Counted from the first letter of the stretch, positions 1 to 43,168 are shown. The stretch: DNA of 64,000 nt from Larimichthys crocea (GCF_000972845.2 NC_040012.1:11840930-11904929); one strand, 5' to 3'. Notes: generated by a model not told the origin, from the letters alone. Numbers and translations are program-made.

Positions 1-3000
1 TGTACAGCACACAACACTCTTTATCTAAAAAACTTTTTAACGGAGAAGCAACAGATGATATATTCCTCTCTCAGGACAGAAAGACATGCAATAGATGTCA
101 AGTATACAAAAAGAGAAATATAAAAGAACGATATAAACAATCAGGATGATAATATATATATAGATAAATGGTGGTATAGTAAACCTTCCTGTAAAGCTGT
201 CCTCTGTTTTTGTGTCTGGATCTTAGACAGATAGCGAGCGACAATGTCTGCTGTGAAAAAAGGTCTTGTCAGACTGTTACATCAGGATTGCCATGTTTGT
301 TGAAGATGTTACAAATTGGTTTGATTGCTACACCTACACTATGTCTGACAACCTGTCCCCATCACTGCTTATGTACTACAAAATTGTGTCGCATGGCTAC
401 ATGGCATAGCACGCTCTTATGTTGGAGGTGTGTGAGCTGGAGCAAACGACAGAACAAAGGCTATGTGAAGTGGATTAGACACATTTAATCACGTCATTAA
501 ATTGCCTGTCGCAGTATTTTGGTGTGAAAAACACTTTGGTCCATCTGGTAGCAAACATTTCTGTCACCTTTATGTTAGCTTTTGTTTCATTTTTTCTCAT
601 ATAGGGTTTAATTTATTCAGCGGTAAAACAATAATTGTTTTCCCAGCATTACCAACATCTCAGATTAGTTACATCGCAGAAACTGGAAACCTGGTTGAAT
701 ATTGGGCAGCAAAAGCTAGTAGAAGATGAGGTGGCGTGCCTGTACAAGATGTATGTTGTATATTTTTGATAAAAACATCTAATAGTATGCCTGGAGAAAG
801 AAACAGCAGCTAGTTAGCAGTGCTAATAAGTCAACCAGAGGTCCATTGGTGTGACTTTGTCTTGCACTGTGCACAAGAATTATTTGTTTCCTTGTTAAAT
901 ATTCAGAATATCTGATTTCATGTGTAACTTTACATCAACAAAGTCATGTTTTTGTGCTCTAGTATTTAAGACATAGTTAGCTCCTGTGCTAACTTGCCGT
1001 TCAACTTTGTATTACTCGGTTAAGATAAGTCTCAGTGTTAGATGATCTATTCTGTATATTTGTTACTGTTAACGATCCATGCGAAAAGAACAACAGTGGG
1101 TTTGTCAGTTTCTAAATACTTTATAATTTCCCCAAATTGTTTCTGGTATTCAACCCTAACCTCATTCTTTCCCAGTAAAAAGACATAAATCTGATGATCA
1201 CAAATATACCATTTCATTTCAAACAGCTGGTCACTGTAGTTGTTAGTCAAACATGAGTAAACAGTCCATTTGTTGGGGACTATTTGCAGCCATGGATTAA
1301 TACGTCTGGTGCTCAAGTGAGTATTTGCAGCAGCAGGCTGAGGCTAAAAAAACTACAGTGGCCATGTTGATTGTAATGAAGGAACGTGTCACAGAGAACA
1401 ACACTGTGGGTCTATACATATCAGGCTGTGATCACACAGACTTTCTTTTCATTAGATTTGTTTGCATGAAATATCTAAAATATCTTCAGCTACGCTGTGC
1501 ACGTTAAAAAGATGTAGTAGAAGAAATCTTTTAATATCAAAAAGCTAAATGCAACTCTAACAGAAGAGGGAGAAGGGTTTGTGTATGTGCATATGTGTGT
1601 GTGTCTTTGGAGATATGCCTCTTTTAATTTTGAATTTGGTTGAACTCCGTGATGAATTACAAACTTCACTGATTGTACGAGAGAGAGTCAAAGAAAGTTT
1701 TAAATTAATGCTCAGCAACTGATTCTGCAATTAATTTCGACAGAATTCATTTTTACTTTACCAGACTGTGGCTGGTGAAGCGAAAGATTAATTTCAAGAC
1801 ACTGATTGTCATGTTATGTTGCATGCATTCATGCATGTGACACCCGCTTGTGTCAAGGTTTATCATTATTGTTTCCACGCATGCTTGTACTGCATTTTGA
1901 AGGCTTTTAATCTCTACGCGCTGTACCTCACGTGTGACAGGCTGGTACGCGGTGGCCGACCGTATAGGCAGGTCTTTGTTGTTGATATGTTGATGTGATT
2001 TTTCTCTGTGAGCATATACATTTAAACACCACAAGCAGGAAAACACAACACATAAATGCAGGAAAATGTGTGTGTTTCCCTGGCACAGTCAGGCTCTGCA
2101 GTCAGCAATAGGTGGGTGGATAAGTGGATTGGCAGTTGTGTCTAAAACCTGCTTCGGTTCGCCCCCAGGACCTCTGTGAATTAAATGTGAATGCAGCACT
2201 GTAGATGTTATGCAAAAGCATAGAAAGAATGGATGGATGTTAGAGAGAAAGAGAGAAGAAAGGAGCAGGAAAACAAGGAAGGAAGATGGAGAGACAAACC
2301 CAAGAAAGAACATAATGAGAGACTTCATTTGTTCCTCTTAAGACTGGGGTTTACTGAATTAATTGCGCAGGAGTTAAGCATTGTTTCCACTGGTATGCGC
2401 TTTATGGCTAAGTGTACAGTATTCTGCATTCAGGGAAGATTGCTGTTGGCGTGTTGACATCTCATTTCAACCCGACACCCACATCTTTATTTTTCTCAGT
2501 ATCTCTTATTTCTCCGTCTGTCCGTCTTTCTATCTCCACGTCTCTCCCTCTCTGTGCCTCTTACATAAAAGACACATCAGCATCACGTTTACAGACCAGT
2601 TAGTGCCGGTCTGAACAGCCAAAACGGTGTGTTGTTGACAGATTTCCACTGAAGTTACAAGGTAAAAGTGTTCAGTCTGTTTTAATAATCTGGTCTGAAC
2701 TATTGTTACTTTAGCAGCACTGATTGTTTCAGGGAAAATTCTCTCATCAGGCGTCTGTCAGAGTTTGCAACGAAACATTTTTGTTTTCAGTTTCTCAATA
2801 AATGACTTGTTAGGGAAAAGCAACAAAGCTCTGTTTGGTACAAAGTAACAGCTCATTATTCAGAAGCTTTTGACTAGTTGTGGATTTAAAACGTTTTTGA
2901 CCACGCATAGCAGGAGCAACACTAGCAGTAAGATGTTTTCCAAGTCTTCACAGGCATTCAGGACAATATGTGTCTTTAAGTACACAATTTGTAGTTTTTT

Positions 3001-3649
3001 TTAAGCCTGAATCAGTGTGTTTCATGATTTCATGATGTAAAATCAACCTACAGAAACAATCTCTGCCTTAAATAAATACACTGCTTATATGTTATGCTTA
3101 TAAAATCTGTTGTAACAAACCAGATGACAGCAGCTGCAGTTTTCCAAAGAAGGAAACAGTTGCCCTCAAGCCTACAAAAAGTGTTGAGTGATACTAAAAA
3201 TACAGATGTGGTGTAGGATGTCACTTGAAGGACAGTTGCGTAACAGTCGAGTGGACTGCAACTACATTTTAATTTCGAATGACTATTTCTGCAATTAAGT
3301 GATCTATAAAATCGTGAAAAATGACATGTGGATATATTTTTTGGAATTCAGTGTTTATTGATTTGTAGTAAAAAAGAGCCTAAAGAATTCAGTTTACTAT
3401 CACAGAAGACTAAGAAAAACAGGAAATATTCACATGTAAGAGTGTGGAATCAGCTAAGATGGTTCAGATATGAAGATACAGATATTAATTATCAAAATGG
3501 TTGCCAGTTCACTTTCCGTGGATTGACAAATCAGTTAATTGTTTCAGTTCTACCGTGTGTTTGTAGTGATCAAGCAATTTATGTTTTGACCCCACACCAG
3601 TCTTCATACAAGACTTGCAAATGTTTCTGCATTAGTGGTTAGAGGTCAC

Positions 3650-4040
3650 CTGAGAACAGTTTAAAAAGTTTTTTGTAACGCTTTATATCAAGTTTCAGTT
3701 TATTGTTTTGATTCAGTCTCATAGGATCATTTTGGTTGGTTTTCAATAATAAAAAAAGCTCTAAAAGCTCACTGTACACCACCTGCTCAGCACCAAACAG
3801 CAGACAGACACAGTTAACGGCTAGCTCATAAATATAATGGAGCAATTAGCCACTACAGACCCAGATATTTCCCCCAGGAGCTGGTGGAGACCAAAAACCA
3901 GAGCTAAAAGAGAATGAATATTGGATTTAATTTCGTCAGATGGCCAGAAACATGACTCAAGATAAATAATAAAGTTGCTCTGTTACCACTGGATGTGTAA
4001 ATAAGTGACTGTTAACAAGTTCACCATGGTAACTTAAAAC
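3650..4040. mobile_element. MITE-like non-autonomous repeat, family not assigned
   Basis: The stretch with ccccaggagctggtggagaccaaaaacca, followed by gagctaaaagagaatgaat, resembles a short repeat I recall as frequent in spiny-rayed fish genomes. No ORF. The boundaries are approximate and the family name is not known to me. Confidence 0.4.
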
Positions 4041-4288
4041 GTGGCTGAAAAGTTGCGCTACTACTACTACTACTATACTTTGGTATACCTATATGTGTTG
4101 TTGAGTTATTCTAATATAGCTGAAATCATGTCACTTACAGTATAAAATGCACAAAGTCGTGTACTTTCTGCAGCCCACAGATCATCTTGTCCCATTCCAG
4201 CCACAGCTGGTTGGTAACTGATGACCTGGTTTCCTGCCACCTATCTGACACATTTTCTGGTAGCACATATGCTGCTCTCCTCTCTCTC

Positions 4289-4295
<7 letters not shown>

Positions 4296-4336
<41 letters not shown>
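4296..4336. repeat. (CA)n microsatellite
   Basis: About 20 perfect CA units. Another short GT run lies at 4850-4870. Confidence 0.95.
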
Positions 4337-4338
<2 letters not shown>

Positions 4339-5620
4339 TGACTCCCTCTTACTCTTATGGCATAGTACAAGTAAGTCAGACTTAAAAGAAAACACACATG
4401 TGTCATAAAGGCCGGTTGGGAATAAAAACGAGGCCACTGGGCCAGCGCTGGCGGCATTCATTCCATTTCATATTAATGAATTGCTAGAAGCGAATCTGCT
4501 GGGACACTGAGCTCAATTAAAATCCTTAATCTGAGTGAAGAGTGTGTAGCAAAAAAGGACCACGGCTAGAACAACTTACCCACAAACCAATTTAATTCAC
4601 TGGGATTCTTAAAATGGTCAATTATATCCTGCGGCAAACAGATTGGCACAGGTGGTCTTGGTGCTTTGATTAGCAATAAAATGTCTCCCCAATGACTCGT
4701 GCATGTGTGCACTTGTTAATCCATTTATTAAGATGAAGGTACAGATTGTCGCCAGCGAACCTGTTGCCCTCATGTTGTTAAATTAGTCCCGACAACTCCC
4801 TTGTCAGACCTAAATCATATTGATCCCCAGCTGTGTCTGCGCACATACTGTGTGTGTGTGTGTGTGTGTGACTGTCACCATCCCGTCATGTTGTTTGAAG
4901 GATATCAGCTTTCCCTTGTTGCCCCAGTCTGCCGTCCTTCTTATAGAGTGTGACACTTTGCTAAAATTGTTGCTCTTTAGACAGGATGAATAATATAACC
5001 GGGTGGGAGTTGGGAGTGATTCATTAGCCATCTGGTACAAAAACAGACACACAGGAGTGAGAAAGACTTACTCTTGTGTGTTTGCATCTGTATCATTAAA
5101 TGTGTGTGTACATAAACGGCTGGATTAACCTGTTAGGAGGCTCCGGGGGGGCAAATTAGCTATCTCTGCATCCCTCAACTGTCTTCTCTGTGTTGGAAAT
5201 CTTATTTGCTTAAAGACCCAAAACACAGCGATGGTTTACTACTGCCCCACTTTTTCTGTTTGTTGTGTTTGTGGTAGTAAGTACCATGTGAGCAAAATAT
5301 AAACAAAACAGTTACAGTCTATAAGATTTTGACACTGTACCCACAAATTTGCAATCAATCTAAAATTGACTTGGTTTCACCTCTGGAGGCAACAGTTGAT
5401 GTTTCGGTGCTTCCGATCAAGTCAGCAGATATCTAGAAAATAGATATTTGGGCCAAGACTTCCTCTTCTATGCATGTTTACAGTCTTATTAACACATTAT
5501 TGAGATGTGAAAATGTAGTTGGGATAGGTTCAGACGACATTTAAGCTAAAAAATATTGAATTAGTTATGTGAGTCAATTACATTGACATTGGAAACACAT
5601 TACAGATATGCAAATATATG

Positions 5621-6106
5621 CAGTGGTCCCTCGTTTATCGCGGGGGATACGTTCTAAAAAGCGAAATCCACAAAGTAAGTTTTACAATTATTATACATGT
5701 TTTAAGGCCGTAAAATCCCTAACCACACACTTTTATACACCTTTCTCAGGGAGGCATTAACATTTTCTCACATTTCTCTCTTATTTAAACACTCTCAAAG
5801 TTCAAACTTTCGCAAACAAAACAAGTACAATACTGTATCAGTAAATGAAAGCAAAGATCAGAACCTGTTTTCAAGCCCAAACATTTTTAACAAATTTAAT
5901 TTTAATGATCAATCTACGAGGTTTGACACATAAGAAATTATTACCAGTAACTCACGCGTATTTCACAGTTCCTCTGACGGTGCCGAACACAATGCACGTT
6001 CATACTGTTCAGTACGCTGTAAAAAAAATCATGCAAAATTGCACAAAAAAATCCGCGAAACAGCAAGTCAGCGAAAAGTGAACCGCGTTATAGCGAGGGA
6101 CAACTG
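5621..6106. mobile_element. Tigger/pogo-like MITE with terminal inverted repeats
   Basis: The left end reads CAGTGGTCCCTCGTTTAT and the reverse complement of the right end reads CAGTTGTCCCTCGCTATA, so about 20 bp of imperfect terminal inverted repeat flank 486 bp without a transposase frame. Both ends continue with CGCGG and a gcgaaa-type motif. The flanks (TG and TA) are compatible with a decayed TA target duplication. The ends resemble Tc1/mariner-Tigger elements. Confidence 0.7.
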
Positions 6107-8625
6107 TATACAAATATCTGCATATGAATGGAGAATTTGTAGGCAAAGGATAGGAAGCATTTCAGTGTCCATTTGTAGTCCAATCATGTTTGAGCAGATT
6201 TTTATTGCAGGTAAACAGTCCATCTAGAGAACAAAAAGAATGCACTGGATGAAACACAATCTAGGAACCCATCTGATGACAATATGTGCTCATATGTTCA
6301 TATCTCTTTATAGAGACAAATATAAAACCAAGTAGACTCACTGGACCTGGTCAGCTGGTAGTAAGTTCAAGCCTTTGTCTTTGAGCACAAACTCTACAGG
6401 TTATCACAGACAAACTAGTCCTTACACACAATAACTACCTAGTGTAACAGTTATGTAGCTAACTGAAATAACAGATAATATAGTAGAATATAGAATATAA
6501 AATAATATATAGAATATAGTGAAGAGTAAAAGAGGTAACGTTGTATAGGCGACACATCTGACACTTCATCAAAATGCTAATACTACATTTATAATAGTTA
6601 TATTACATACAGTAGTTGATTGCTTCTGATGAGATATTGCTACAGATGTTTGAACTTATTTGCACAGTACTAAAGTTGCTACTTGCTAAGACATAAATGA
6701 GTTCAACTAGTTCAAATGTTGTTACTAAGAAGGATTGTATTCACAAACTTAGCAATGGATTTACAAAGAGTTGGTATAGTTCAGTCCTGGAGGTCTGGGG
6801 TTTAGGGATTCAGGGCAGATTGGTAATGGAGCCATCGTGTGCACATGTAAACTAGTCTCTATATGTGACACGTGAATGCGGGTCTACATTCAAACAAATA
6901 AGCACCAATCCCACTGCATGTGTAGCCTCAAACCTTCAGGTCAAATTGCAAATGCAAATGCAAATTGCAGCCAAAAGTGTATCCAACCATGTCATTGACT
7001 CCCAAAACTAATTCAGGAATTTAAGAGCAAACCTCTTAAGATCTCGTGAACACTATGTGTATTCAGGTGTGCGGCTGCGATGGTCTCAGCTCTAATTTTG
7101 CTCTCAAAATTGAACTGAACAAACAATAGCTTACAGTCCCAGGTGGGTTTTCTTTGGGAAAACATACACCCAGACATTTATTCTATGACTAATAGTGAAT
7201 AAATGTCTTTTTCAATGTAATCCCAATTCAACAGAGCAGTATCAATGTTGCCATTACACGTGTGGTTTATGTTTTTTCCAGATTTAATTCAAAGCTATTA
7301 CTTTTCAGATCCGCTAATTTGTTGATGCACTGTTTTGATGTCGAGTCAACTACACATTACGATATGCAGGACTGTGCTGAAATGGTGAGCAACGTGATGC
7401 TGCTGATTACTGTAGTTTTTTGGTGGTGTGCTTAGTGTAGGTGGAGGTGTGTGGGAGAGGCTGCATTCTGTGCATGTAATCAATTCAGCCTCTCCAGAGC
7501 CAGCTTGGTACAATGCTGTGCAACAGTGCTTCACTTGAAAGAGCCAACAAGGAAGACATTAGCCTCTCACTATGCACGTTAACTCGCTGCTGGATTATTA
7601 CAGGGGTGAATCTTTTTAAGTGAGCGTGTGTGAAGCTGTCCTGTGTGTTTTAGTGTTTCTTCACTGTACTGAAAGCTCTGATAAAGTGAAGTGATGAGTG
7701 TTTGCTGTGAATTTTCACTCCTGCAAAACTGGAATTTTTCTGTAGGGTTCTGGCAAGATGCAGGATAAGCAAAGCAATGCAATTTTTGTTACATAGGACA
7801 TTTTCTATAAACTTAAAACAAACTTTAAAAGATTAAACAAAGGAAAAGGAGCTAAGCTGGCATTATGCTTCTAAACATGGACACAGTTGGTCCACACAGT
7901 CAGTCCTTTGGTGATTTACAAGTGTAGCACATTTTATTGTCGACTTGCTTGTTGAGGTTTAGTTGAGAGTTACAGTGAGCATTTTGCCCAGGTTACTGTT
8001 TCTTTTGAGTTGCAGAAATTGAATTGTCTGAAAGTCATCAGATGATACTGATGTAAAGTGGACCATCATCTACATAATTATGATAGAAAATGTTGTTATT
8101 GTGAATAATGTGAAGTGGTGGGAGCATGTGGCGATTAAATAAAACAGGACCAAGAATTAAACCCTGTGGAACTCCATATTAAATCATTTAAACCAGTTTA
8201 TGACTGCTCACTGTCATCCCACCTAATTTTAAAATGTATCCAACAACAATTCGTCCACACTGCGTCTAAACTGTATGAATATATGTATGATTTTGGATGC
8301 TGAAAGGCTACAGAAATGTCGGTTTGCATGATTACTGATGGTGTCGGTGAGTTTTGTTTCTGCAGGAAAAGCAATTTCTAAATTAAACAAAAGAAAACGG
8401 CCACTGTGTTTGTGGGGATGATTCATGAGCTACCACAAGCAGACTGAATATTTACTTTAATTTTGAAGGAGCCTCCGCTGAATTATTGTTGTTGCTCAAA
8501 GTGAAGCCTTGAAGGAGCTGTATTGCTGCATGCCTTTGTTCAGCGTGTTTGGTTTGAAGGCTATTTCCACAGACTCCCACTCCTCTGCTCCCGCTCTGTC
8601 TCTCGCTGTGTCATCTCTTTGTCTG

Positions 8626-8672
8626 ACTCACTCACTCACTCACTCACTCACTCACTCACTCACTCACTCACT
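8626..8672. repeat. (ACTC)n microsatellite
   Basis: About 11-12 perfect ACTC tetramers. An ORF across it (8509-8712) is an artefact. Confidence 0.95.
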
Positions 8673-9199
8673 ACATTTTCATGCACACTTTAAACCCAAT
8701 TACGGCTTATAACGGCACAGAAGTAATAAATTGTTTAGTATCCTCATTAGCGCCACATAAAAGAATTTTGTTTTTTACTTTTTCACTAGCGAGGACAACA
8801 TTTGTTAACAACATGAAAAGACTGTGAGTGAACCGTGAGCTCTTGTACTTCTTTGGTCTCTTGTTGCGTTGTGGGGAAGCTTCGATGGGGTAGCACCCGG
8901 GCGGGCCGGCCCTCTCAGGATCCTATGGAAAGTAGGAATGAGAGAAAGAGACAGGAGAAAGAAATGGGGTGGGCAGGATGGGTGCAGAATACGAGAGCAA
9001 AAGAGGAGGAGAGGGGTAGGTGGGTATTTATAGGAACCTTGTAAGTTCAGGTGTGGTCCTGCTCCTGAAACTCTGCTAATAACTTCAATTGTGATGAACA
9101 TCTGATCAGTTTTCCCCAGAGAAGCGAGCTGAAACTTGGTCTAGTGATATTGCATTCTTCCTACTGATGTAATCCTGCTTCCTTTACTCACACAGGCCT

Positions 9200-9470
9200 C
9201 CTGCTCTGCAGCTCGGGAGGTAGAGCAGGTTGTCTGCTCGTCAGCTGATCAGCATTTTGATCCCTGGCTTCTCCAGTCTGCACGTCAAAGTGTCCTTGGG
9301 CAAGATGCTGAACCTCAAATTGCTCCTGAATGTGAACGTGTATAAATAGTTACCTCCTAAAATAAACTGATGACGAGTTTGCTCCTTTTGCATGGCAGCC
9401 AGTGCCATCAGTGTATGAATGGGTGAAAGAGATATGTAGTGTATATAAGCACATCTCTGTGCTGATTTAC
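9200..9470 (+). mobile_element. tRNA-derived SINE, copy A
   Basis: A tRNA-like head (agctcgggaggtagagcagg, then a decayed B box around ttttgatccctgg) is followed by a body with aagtgtccttgggcaagatg and cagtgtatgaatgggtg. This SINE layout is common in teleosts; a related body appears at 14330 and 42500. Ends are approximate. Confidence 0.65.
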
Positions 9471-9895
9471 TGTACTGTAATTCAGCTCAAAAACATACAC
9501 CGTCTGCCGTTGTGAGTCTAATTGAGGTGTTTGGGCATTTTTCTGTAATATGGAGTACTACTCATACTTTTGTGAAAACACTCTCCAGCATTAATCGCTC
9601 AAATTTAAAGATGCCAACTTACATTTTTGCATGGAAAGAAAATAAACACACTGTGATGTAATCCTTTTTTTTTTAGATAATCTCTAACCACAGGACACTC
9701 CTGCACATTATGAACACGGTGGTATGGGCGATCAGCTTTCACCACTTTGAACAGAGTTTTCAGGTTTATCCGCAGTAGTGCAAACGTGGCCTCACTCATT
9801 CACTCACTCATTCGGCCTCTCTCCCTCCCACTGCTTTCAAGAGAGATTCTGCGTGGGCTTACACTTGAGTTTCTGCCATGTGCTTTCTACCCCTT

Positions 9896-9897
<2 letters not shown>

Positions 9898-9970
<73 letters not shown>
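9898..9970. repeat. (CA)n microsatellite, longest in the window
   Basis: About 36 uninterrupted CA units, followed by aaatatata. All frames over it are repeat artefacts. Confidence 0.95.
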
Positions 9971-9972
<2 letters not shown>

Positions 9973-10948
9973 TATATACTCTCCCCCACACTTCCTAACA
10001 CCGGCCAAAGATTTTATGAGTTTGTGTATTTGTATCTTTGACTGTAACACAGTGAGAGAGAGAGACAGATCTGGAAAATAATTAGGATTTCTGGGATAAT
10101 TTTCACAGCTCAGTTAGAACATTACTTAGCAAATTAGCAGTGGATAATGACCCTGTCATCAATGAAAGCATTAATGATTACAGGTCATCAAATTGGCTTG
10201 GTTGATACTGACTTGAGTAGTGAAATGTAGCCAAATGAACATGTTTTTGGCAGGGGTATTGCAGCCCTTGTGTATTGTATGTTTAAACAGTATATTTACC
10301 TAATTAAAAAAAATATAACCCAGAGCCTGCTTTTGCCACTTGCACAGAAAACACTCAGATGTAATTTCTGGTATACGTTGGCTTAGAGATTGAATGTTGG
10401 TTTGCTCCTGATGCTGTTTTTCAGTGTTTATGTGTAGGTGGAGGGACATCAATGTGTGCGTGGGCAGATGTGAGTAGAAATGCCTGCCAGGTGTATGTGG
10501 CTGTGCATTCTTTGTCTCTCACCATACAAGTCTGCTACACTAAATGGATATACTGTACCGCTGCATAGCATCGAATCAGTATTTTTTTTTTCTTCCACCT
10601 TCCTTTAAAACGACTCCTCTCCAAAACTGTCCTTGAGTTACATCCATTTGCTGCCTTTTACCTATTTTTGTCATTAAATTTGTCAGACACCACAGGCAAA
10701 AAACATTAATCGCAAGAAAGGGAAGACGGGCTTTGTACCAGCTACTAATGGATGTTTATTTTTATGTTTTTATATGTCCCGGTTGCATTTCCTCTATTTT
10801 AACCCGAATGTCTTTTTTTCCTTTTAAGGCCATCACAAGTAATAGCTATTCATTTAACTGTCTTAACAAAATAGCAGTGTAACAGTGGAAAATATCTCTG
10901 AATCCAGTATACTATGCACATAATGTGTGTTTGTGTCTTGTCTATTAG

Positions 10949-40221
<29,273 letters not shown>

Positions 40222-41560
40222 GGACAGGAGGCACAGCATGAGGGAGGAGGGGCAATCCCAGAGAGGTGTTAGAGGACTCTGTACGACTGTGCAGAGTCAA
40301 AGTTAATGTGACTCTTTTTTGCATCAGTGCTTCGAGGTCATGAGCCCTCCGGATGTTTGATAAAATGTGAACCTGAAACGAACAAATGAAAAGAACAATA
40401 CTTCCTGAAACTGTAGTTGCCAATTCACACAGAACACTGACAATAAATAAGGTCTATTTCCTGACTTGTACTTGATGATAAGAGAGTAATAATACATCTC
40501 AAATAGTTGCGGGATGCAGAAAATAAATGAACGATCAAATTATGTCATTTGTGTCTATAGGTATTTTCATTTCTGAAGATGTTTCTAAATGATTCAGTGT
40601 TGCTCTTAACAGTATTTATCTGTGGGGTGTGTGAATATGTAACTACATTTTCTTATAAATTAATTGTTTTGTAAATACATCGTGATCATCACACCATTGC
40701 CATTTTATTAGACCAGATCAATACAGGAAGCCATCATGAAGAGGAGAAGATCTGATACTTTACCAGACAATGTGGATACTAATAAGTAACACTCAATAAT
40801 GCTGGATTTTTTTACAGTGTGAATGAATGTGCAGGGGAAAAAACTGCCTGATTTTCCCCATCATTTTTTTTTTTTTTGGTATTGAACATAATAAGTTGTG
40901 AGAAATTAATACAGTAATAGAATAACATAGAAAAGATGCTTATTTGTTATTTCACCTGCGTTATTGTTAAATCATGCCTCCAACAAACCTCAAACCAAGA
41001 TTTCTTAATTATCCTTCAAAAGTCTATTTTTTTCCAGTCTACACCCTTTAAATGAGAATTGTCCAACAATCATATTGAACATTTGATTTCGAGAATTGTT
41101 GGACGTGTAATTTTACCATGAACTGATATGAAAACAAAACAACGTTTCATCTACTTTGACCTTTTTCTTGTGAATATCGTATGAACCATCGCAGACGATG
41201 ACTGTAGAGACACTGTAGACACACCATGACACATCTGCTTCACAAATTAACATTAATCTATTACTTACTAATAATGTACAGAGAAATTATGCTGTTTGGA
41301 ACATTTAGAGAAGAAAAAAGATAATAAACAATATCAGCTGATGAGCTTTAAAAAGGTAAAGGCATCTTTGGAAATGTTCATTTTAAGGTTTGTGTTTTTG
41401 TTTTATTTGCCTGAAGAAGGCTAAATCAATTCTGTGAAACTCACTTAACCAAAAAAAACATGGAGATTTGTATCATAAGTTCTGGAATGCAAATACTTTG
41501 TGGGTTTTTATGTGTACAATAGTTGTATATACAAATAAAGGTGTCCTCAAGTTGCCACTG
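40222..41560 (+). other. cacna1e: cacna1e 3' UTR (probable)
   Basis: AT-rich non-coding sequence follows the TAG. AATAAA occurs at 40442-40447, about 220 nt after the stop. A stronger arrangement lies at 41534-41539, followed by a GT/T-rich tract (gtgtcctcaagttgcc). I take the second as the main end and the first as a possible proximal site. No other feature was seen in this stretch. Confidence 0.55.
41534..41539 (+). terminator. Poly(A) signal AATAAA, likely cacna1e distal end
   Basis: A canonical hexamer in acaaataaaggtgtcc, followed within 25 nt by a GT-rich stretch, 1.3 kb after the cacna1e stop codon. Confidence 0.5.
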
Positions 41561-42489
41561 TTACTGGATGTCTTTTTTTATATATAGAGTCTAGAAAAAC
41601 ATCAAAACATACTTTAGGTCTATGTGGAAAATCACAGATTGTGTGTTTATTCTCTTGTTATTTGCTAACTCTAATGACACCTTTGTTATTATGGTAGCAT
41701 CTGAAATCAGCCTGCAGTCAACATTCATGTCTGTTCATGATTCACAAACGCTGCAATTGTGGCTCCACATGGAAAATATTAGGAGGACAAGTGCAAAACA
41801 GGAGTACTCCTTTTTACATTGAATTAATGTTATTGTTCGCAATTCAGCAATAGTCAACACTAAATAATCTTGGTTTTAGGAATAAACTTGCCTCCTGCAT
41901 AAACTGCCCATAGCTTAAAAGGCTCAGCCTACGTTGCTGTATCTTAATATGTATCAAAATGGTGGAAGCTTAATATTTTCTGAGGTGGTATGTGGTGTAT
42001 AAAGTTTGAGAAACACTACATTATATATTAATACTGCACCGGTGCATGCAGAAGTTAGTGAGTAATGCTATATTAGAAAGGAGTTTCCCTCTTTTCCTCT
42101 AAATTTATTATCAAAAAAAGTGTTAAACAAAAGAGATTAATGGTAATTTCACAGCTTATAAGAAACATATGTAACTGTGTAGACACGTTCTTATTAAAGG
42201 TCCTTCACACCTATAGTTCACCCACACGGGTGCTTCTCTTATTGTACCTGATTAGACCCCTATAACTGTGTAGGAGTGTACAGACTGTGCCTCATAAAGC
42301 TTTTTCACAGCAGACCTTTTTTACTTGTCATAGTAAGAAAAGCGCAAGTGTTACCTATAAGATTAACAACGGCTCTGCTTTATTCAAGTATCACAGTAAG
42401 CCTCGGCTGTGTGAAAATAGACAAAGTGATAAAAACCTGTGTGGGTGTGCAGGGCATTATAAGGAGTTTAGCCAAATCTGCAATATACA
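41561..42489. other. Spacer downstream of cacna1e
   Basis: AT-rich sequence with no exon, RNA gene or recognised repeat. The ORFs at 41622 and 42276 are short and without family features. Confidence 0.4.
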
Positions 42490-42865
42490 GTAGGCACAAT
42501 ACTGAACCCCAAATTGCTCCTTCTCTGTGTGAATGTGTGTGAATGGCCTGGTTAACGATGGCATGGTTAACGATCCCACCCAAGCTATATACCTGAGTCC
42601 CCCCACCAGTCAGTCAGAACTGAAGACGCCTCTTGGATGGTTTAACCATTCTCGAAGCAAGACGGCTGAAATGACTGAGAACTGTCACAGACCTCACTGT
42701 GTGTGTGAATGATCCCTTCTGATGAGCAGTTGGCACCCTGCATGGTAGCCACTGCCATCAGTGTGTGAATGGGTAAATGTGATATGTGGTGTAAAAGCCC
42801 CTTCAAGCACTTGCCTTGATCAGAAGATTAGAAAGGCACTATATAAGTACAGTATATTTACCATT
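42490..42865 (+). mobile_element. SINE copy C, interrupted by a second repeat
   Basis: The body starts at aatactgaaccccaaattgct and resumes at gatgagcagttggcaccctg to end agaaaggcactatataagta. Between about 42545 and 42710 lies unrelated sequence with gaactgaagacgcctcttgg, which I recall from another fish repeat, so this looks like a nested insertion. Confidence 0.6.
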
Positions 42866-43000
42866 TAGTAATAGTAATAGTAATATTTGGGGCCTTGCTT
42901 TGAAAACACTTTTTAGCTCTTGAACAGACAGATTTCCACAAAAAGTACAACTGCTATCAATATTAGAAAAGCATATAATAAAAACATATAACACAATATA

Positions 43001-43168
43001 GTCAGAATCAGAATCACCTTTATTGGGCAGGTATGTGTACATACACACAAAATAAATTGTCTCTTTACTACTCTGCACTTCTGGTTAAATGCTAAACTGC
43101 ATTTCGTTGTCTAACTATTTGTTACTTTATGCAATGACAATAAAGTTGAATCTAATCTAATCTAATAC
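43001..43168. mobile_element. Two adjoining LINE 3'-tail-like fragments
   Basis: The first (agaatcagaatcacctttat, then gtatgtgtacatacacac) reads as the reverse of one non-LTR tail. The second (gcatttcgttgtctaac, then caatgacaataaagttgaat with tandem ctaat units) is a forward tail. Only 3' ends are present, as expected for 5'-truncated insertions. Confidence 0.5.

Larger units (their letters stand above)
1..10948. other. Exon-free stretch, read as intron of cacna1e
   Basis: No reading frame here matches a channel segment or any other protein I know, and the ORFs are short and low-complexity. The first recognisable exon starts at 10949 in the middle of domain I, so this is most simply the 3' part of a long intron on the + strand. 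It contains a Tigger-like MITE (5621-6106), a MITE-like repeat (about 3650-4040), a tRNA-derived SINE (about 9200-9470) and CA, GT and ACTC microsatellites. Regulatory elements could be present, but I cannot support any from sequence alone. Confidence 0.7.

Noticed and set aside
210..729. Two ORFs at the left edge (92 and 75 codons)
   Set aside because: No family motif, no splice context and ordinary intron composition. Not supported as genes.
9747..10081. Overlapping ORFs of Thr-His or Val-Cys repeats
   Set aside because: They are translations of a (CA)n microsatellite.
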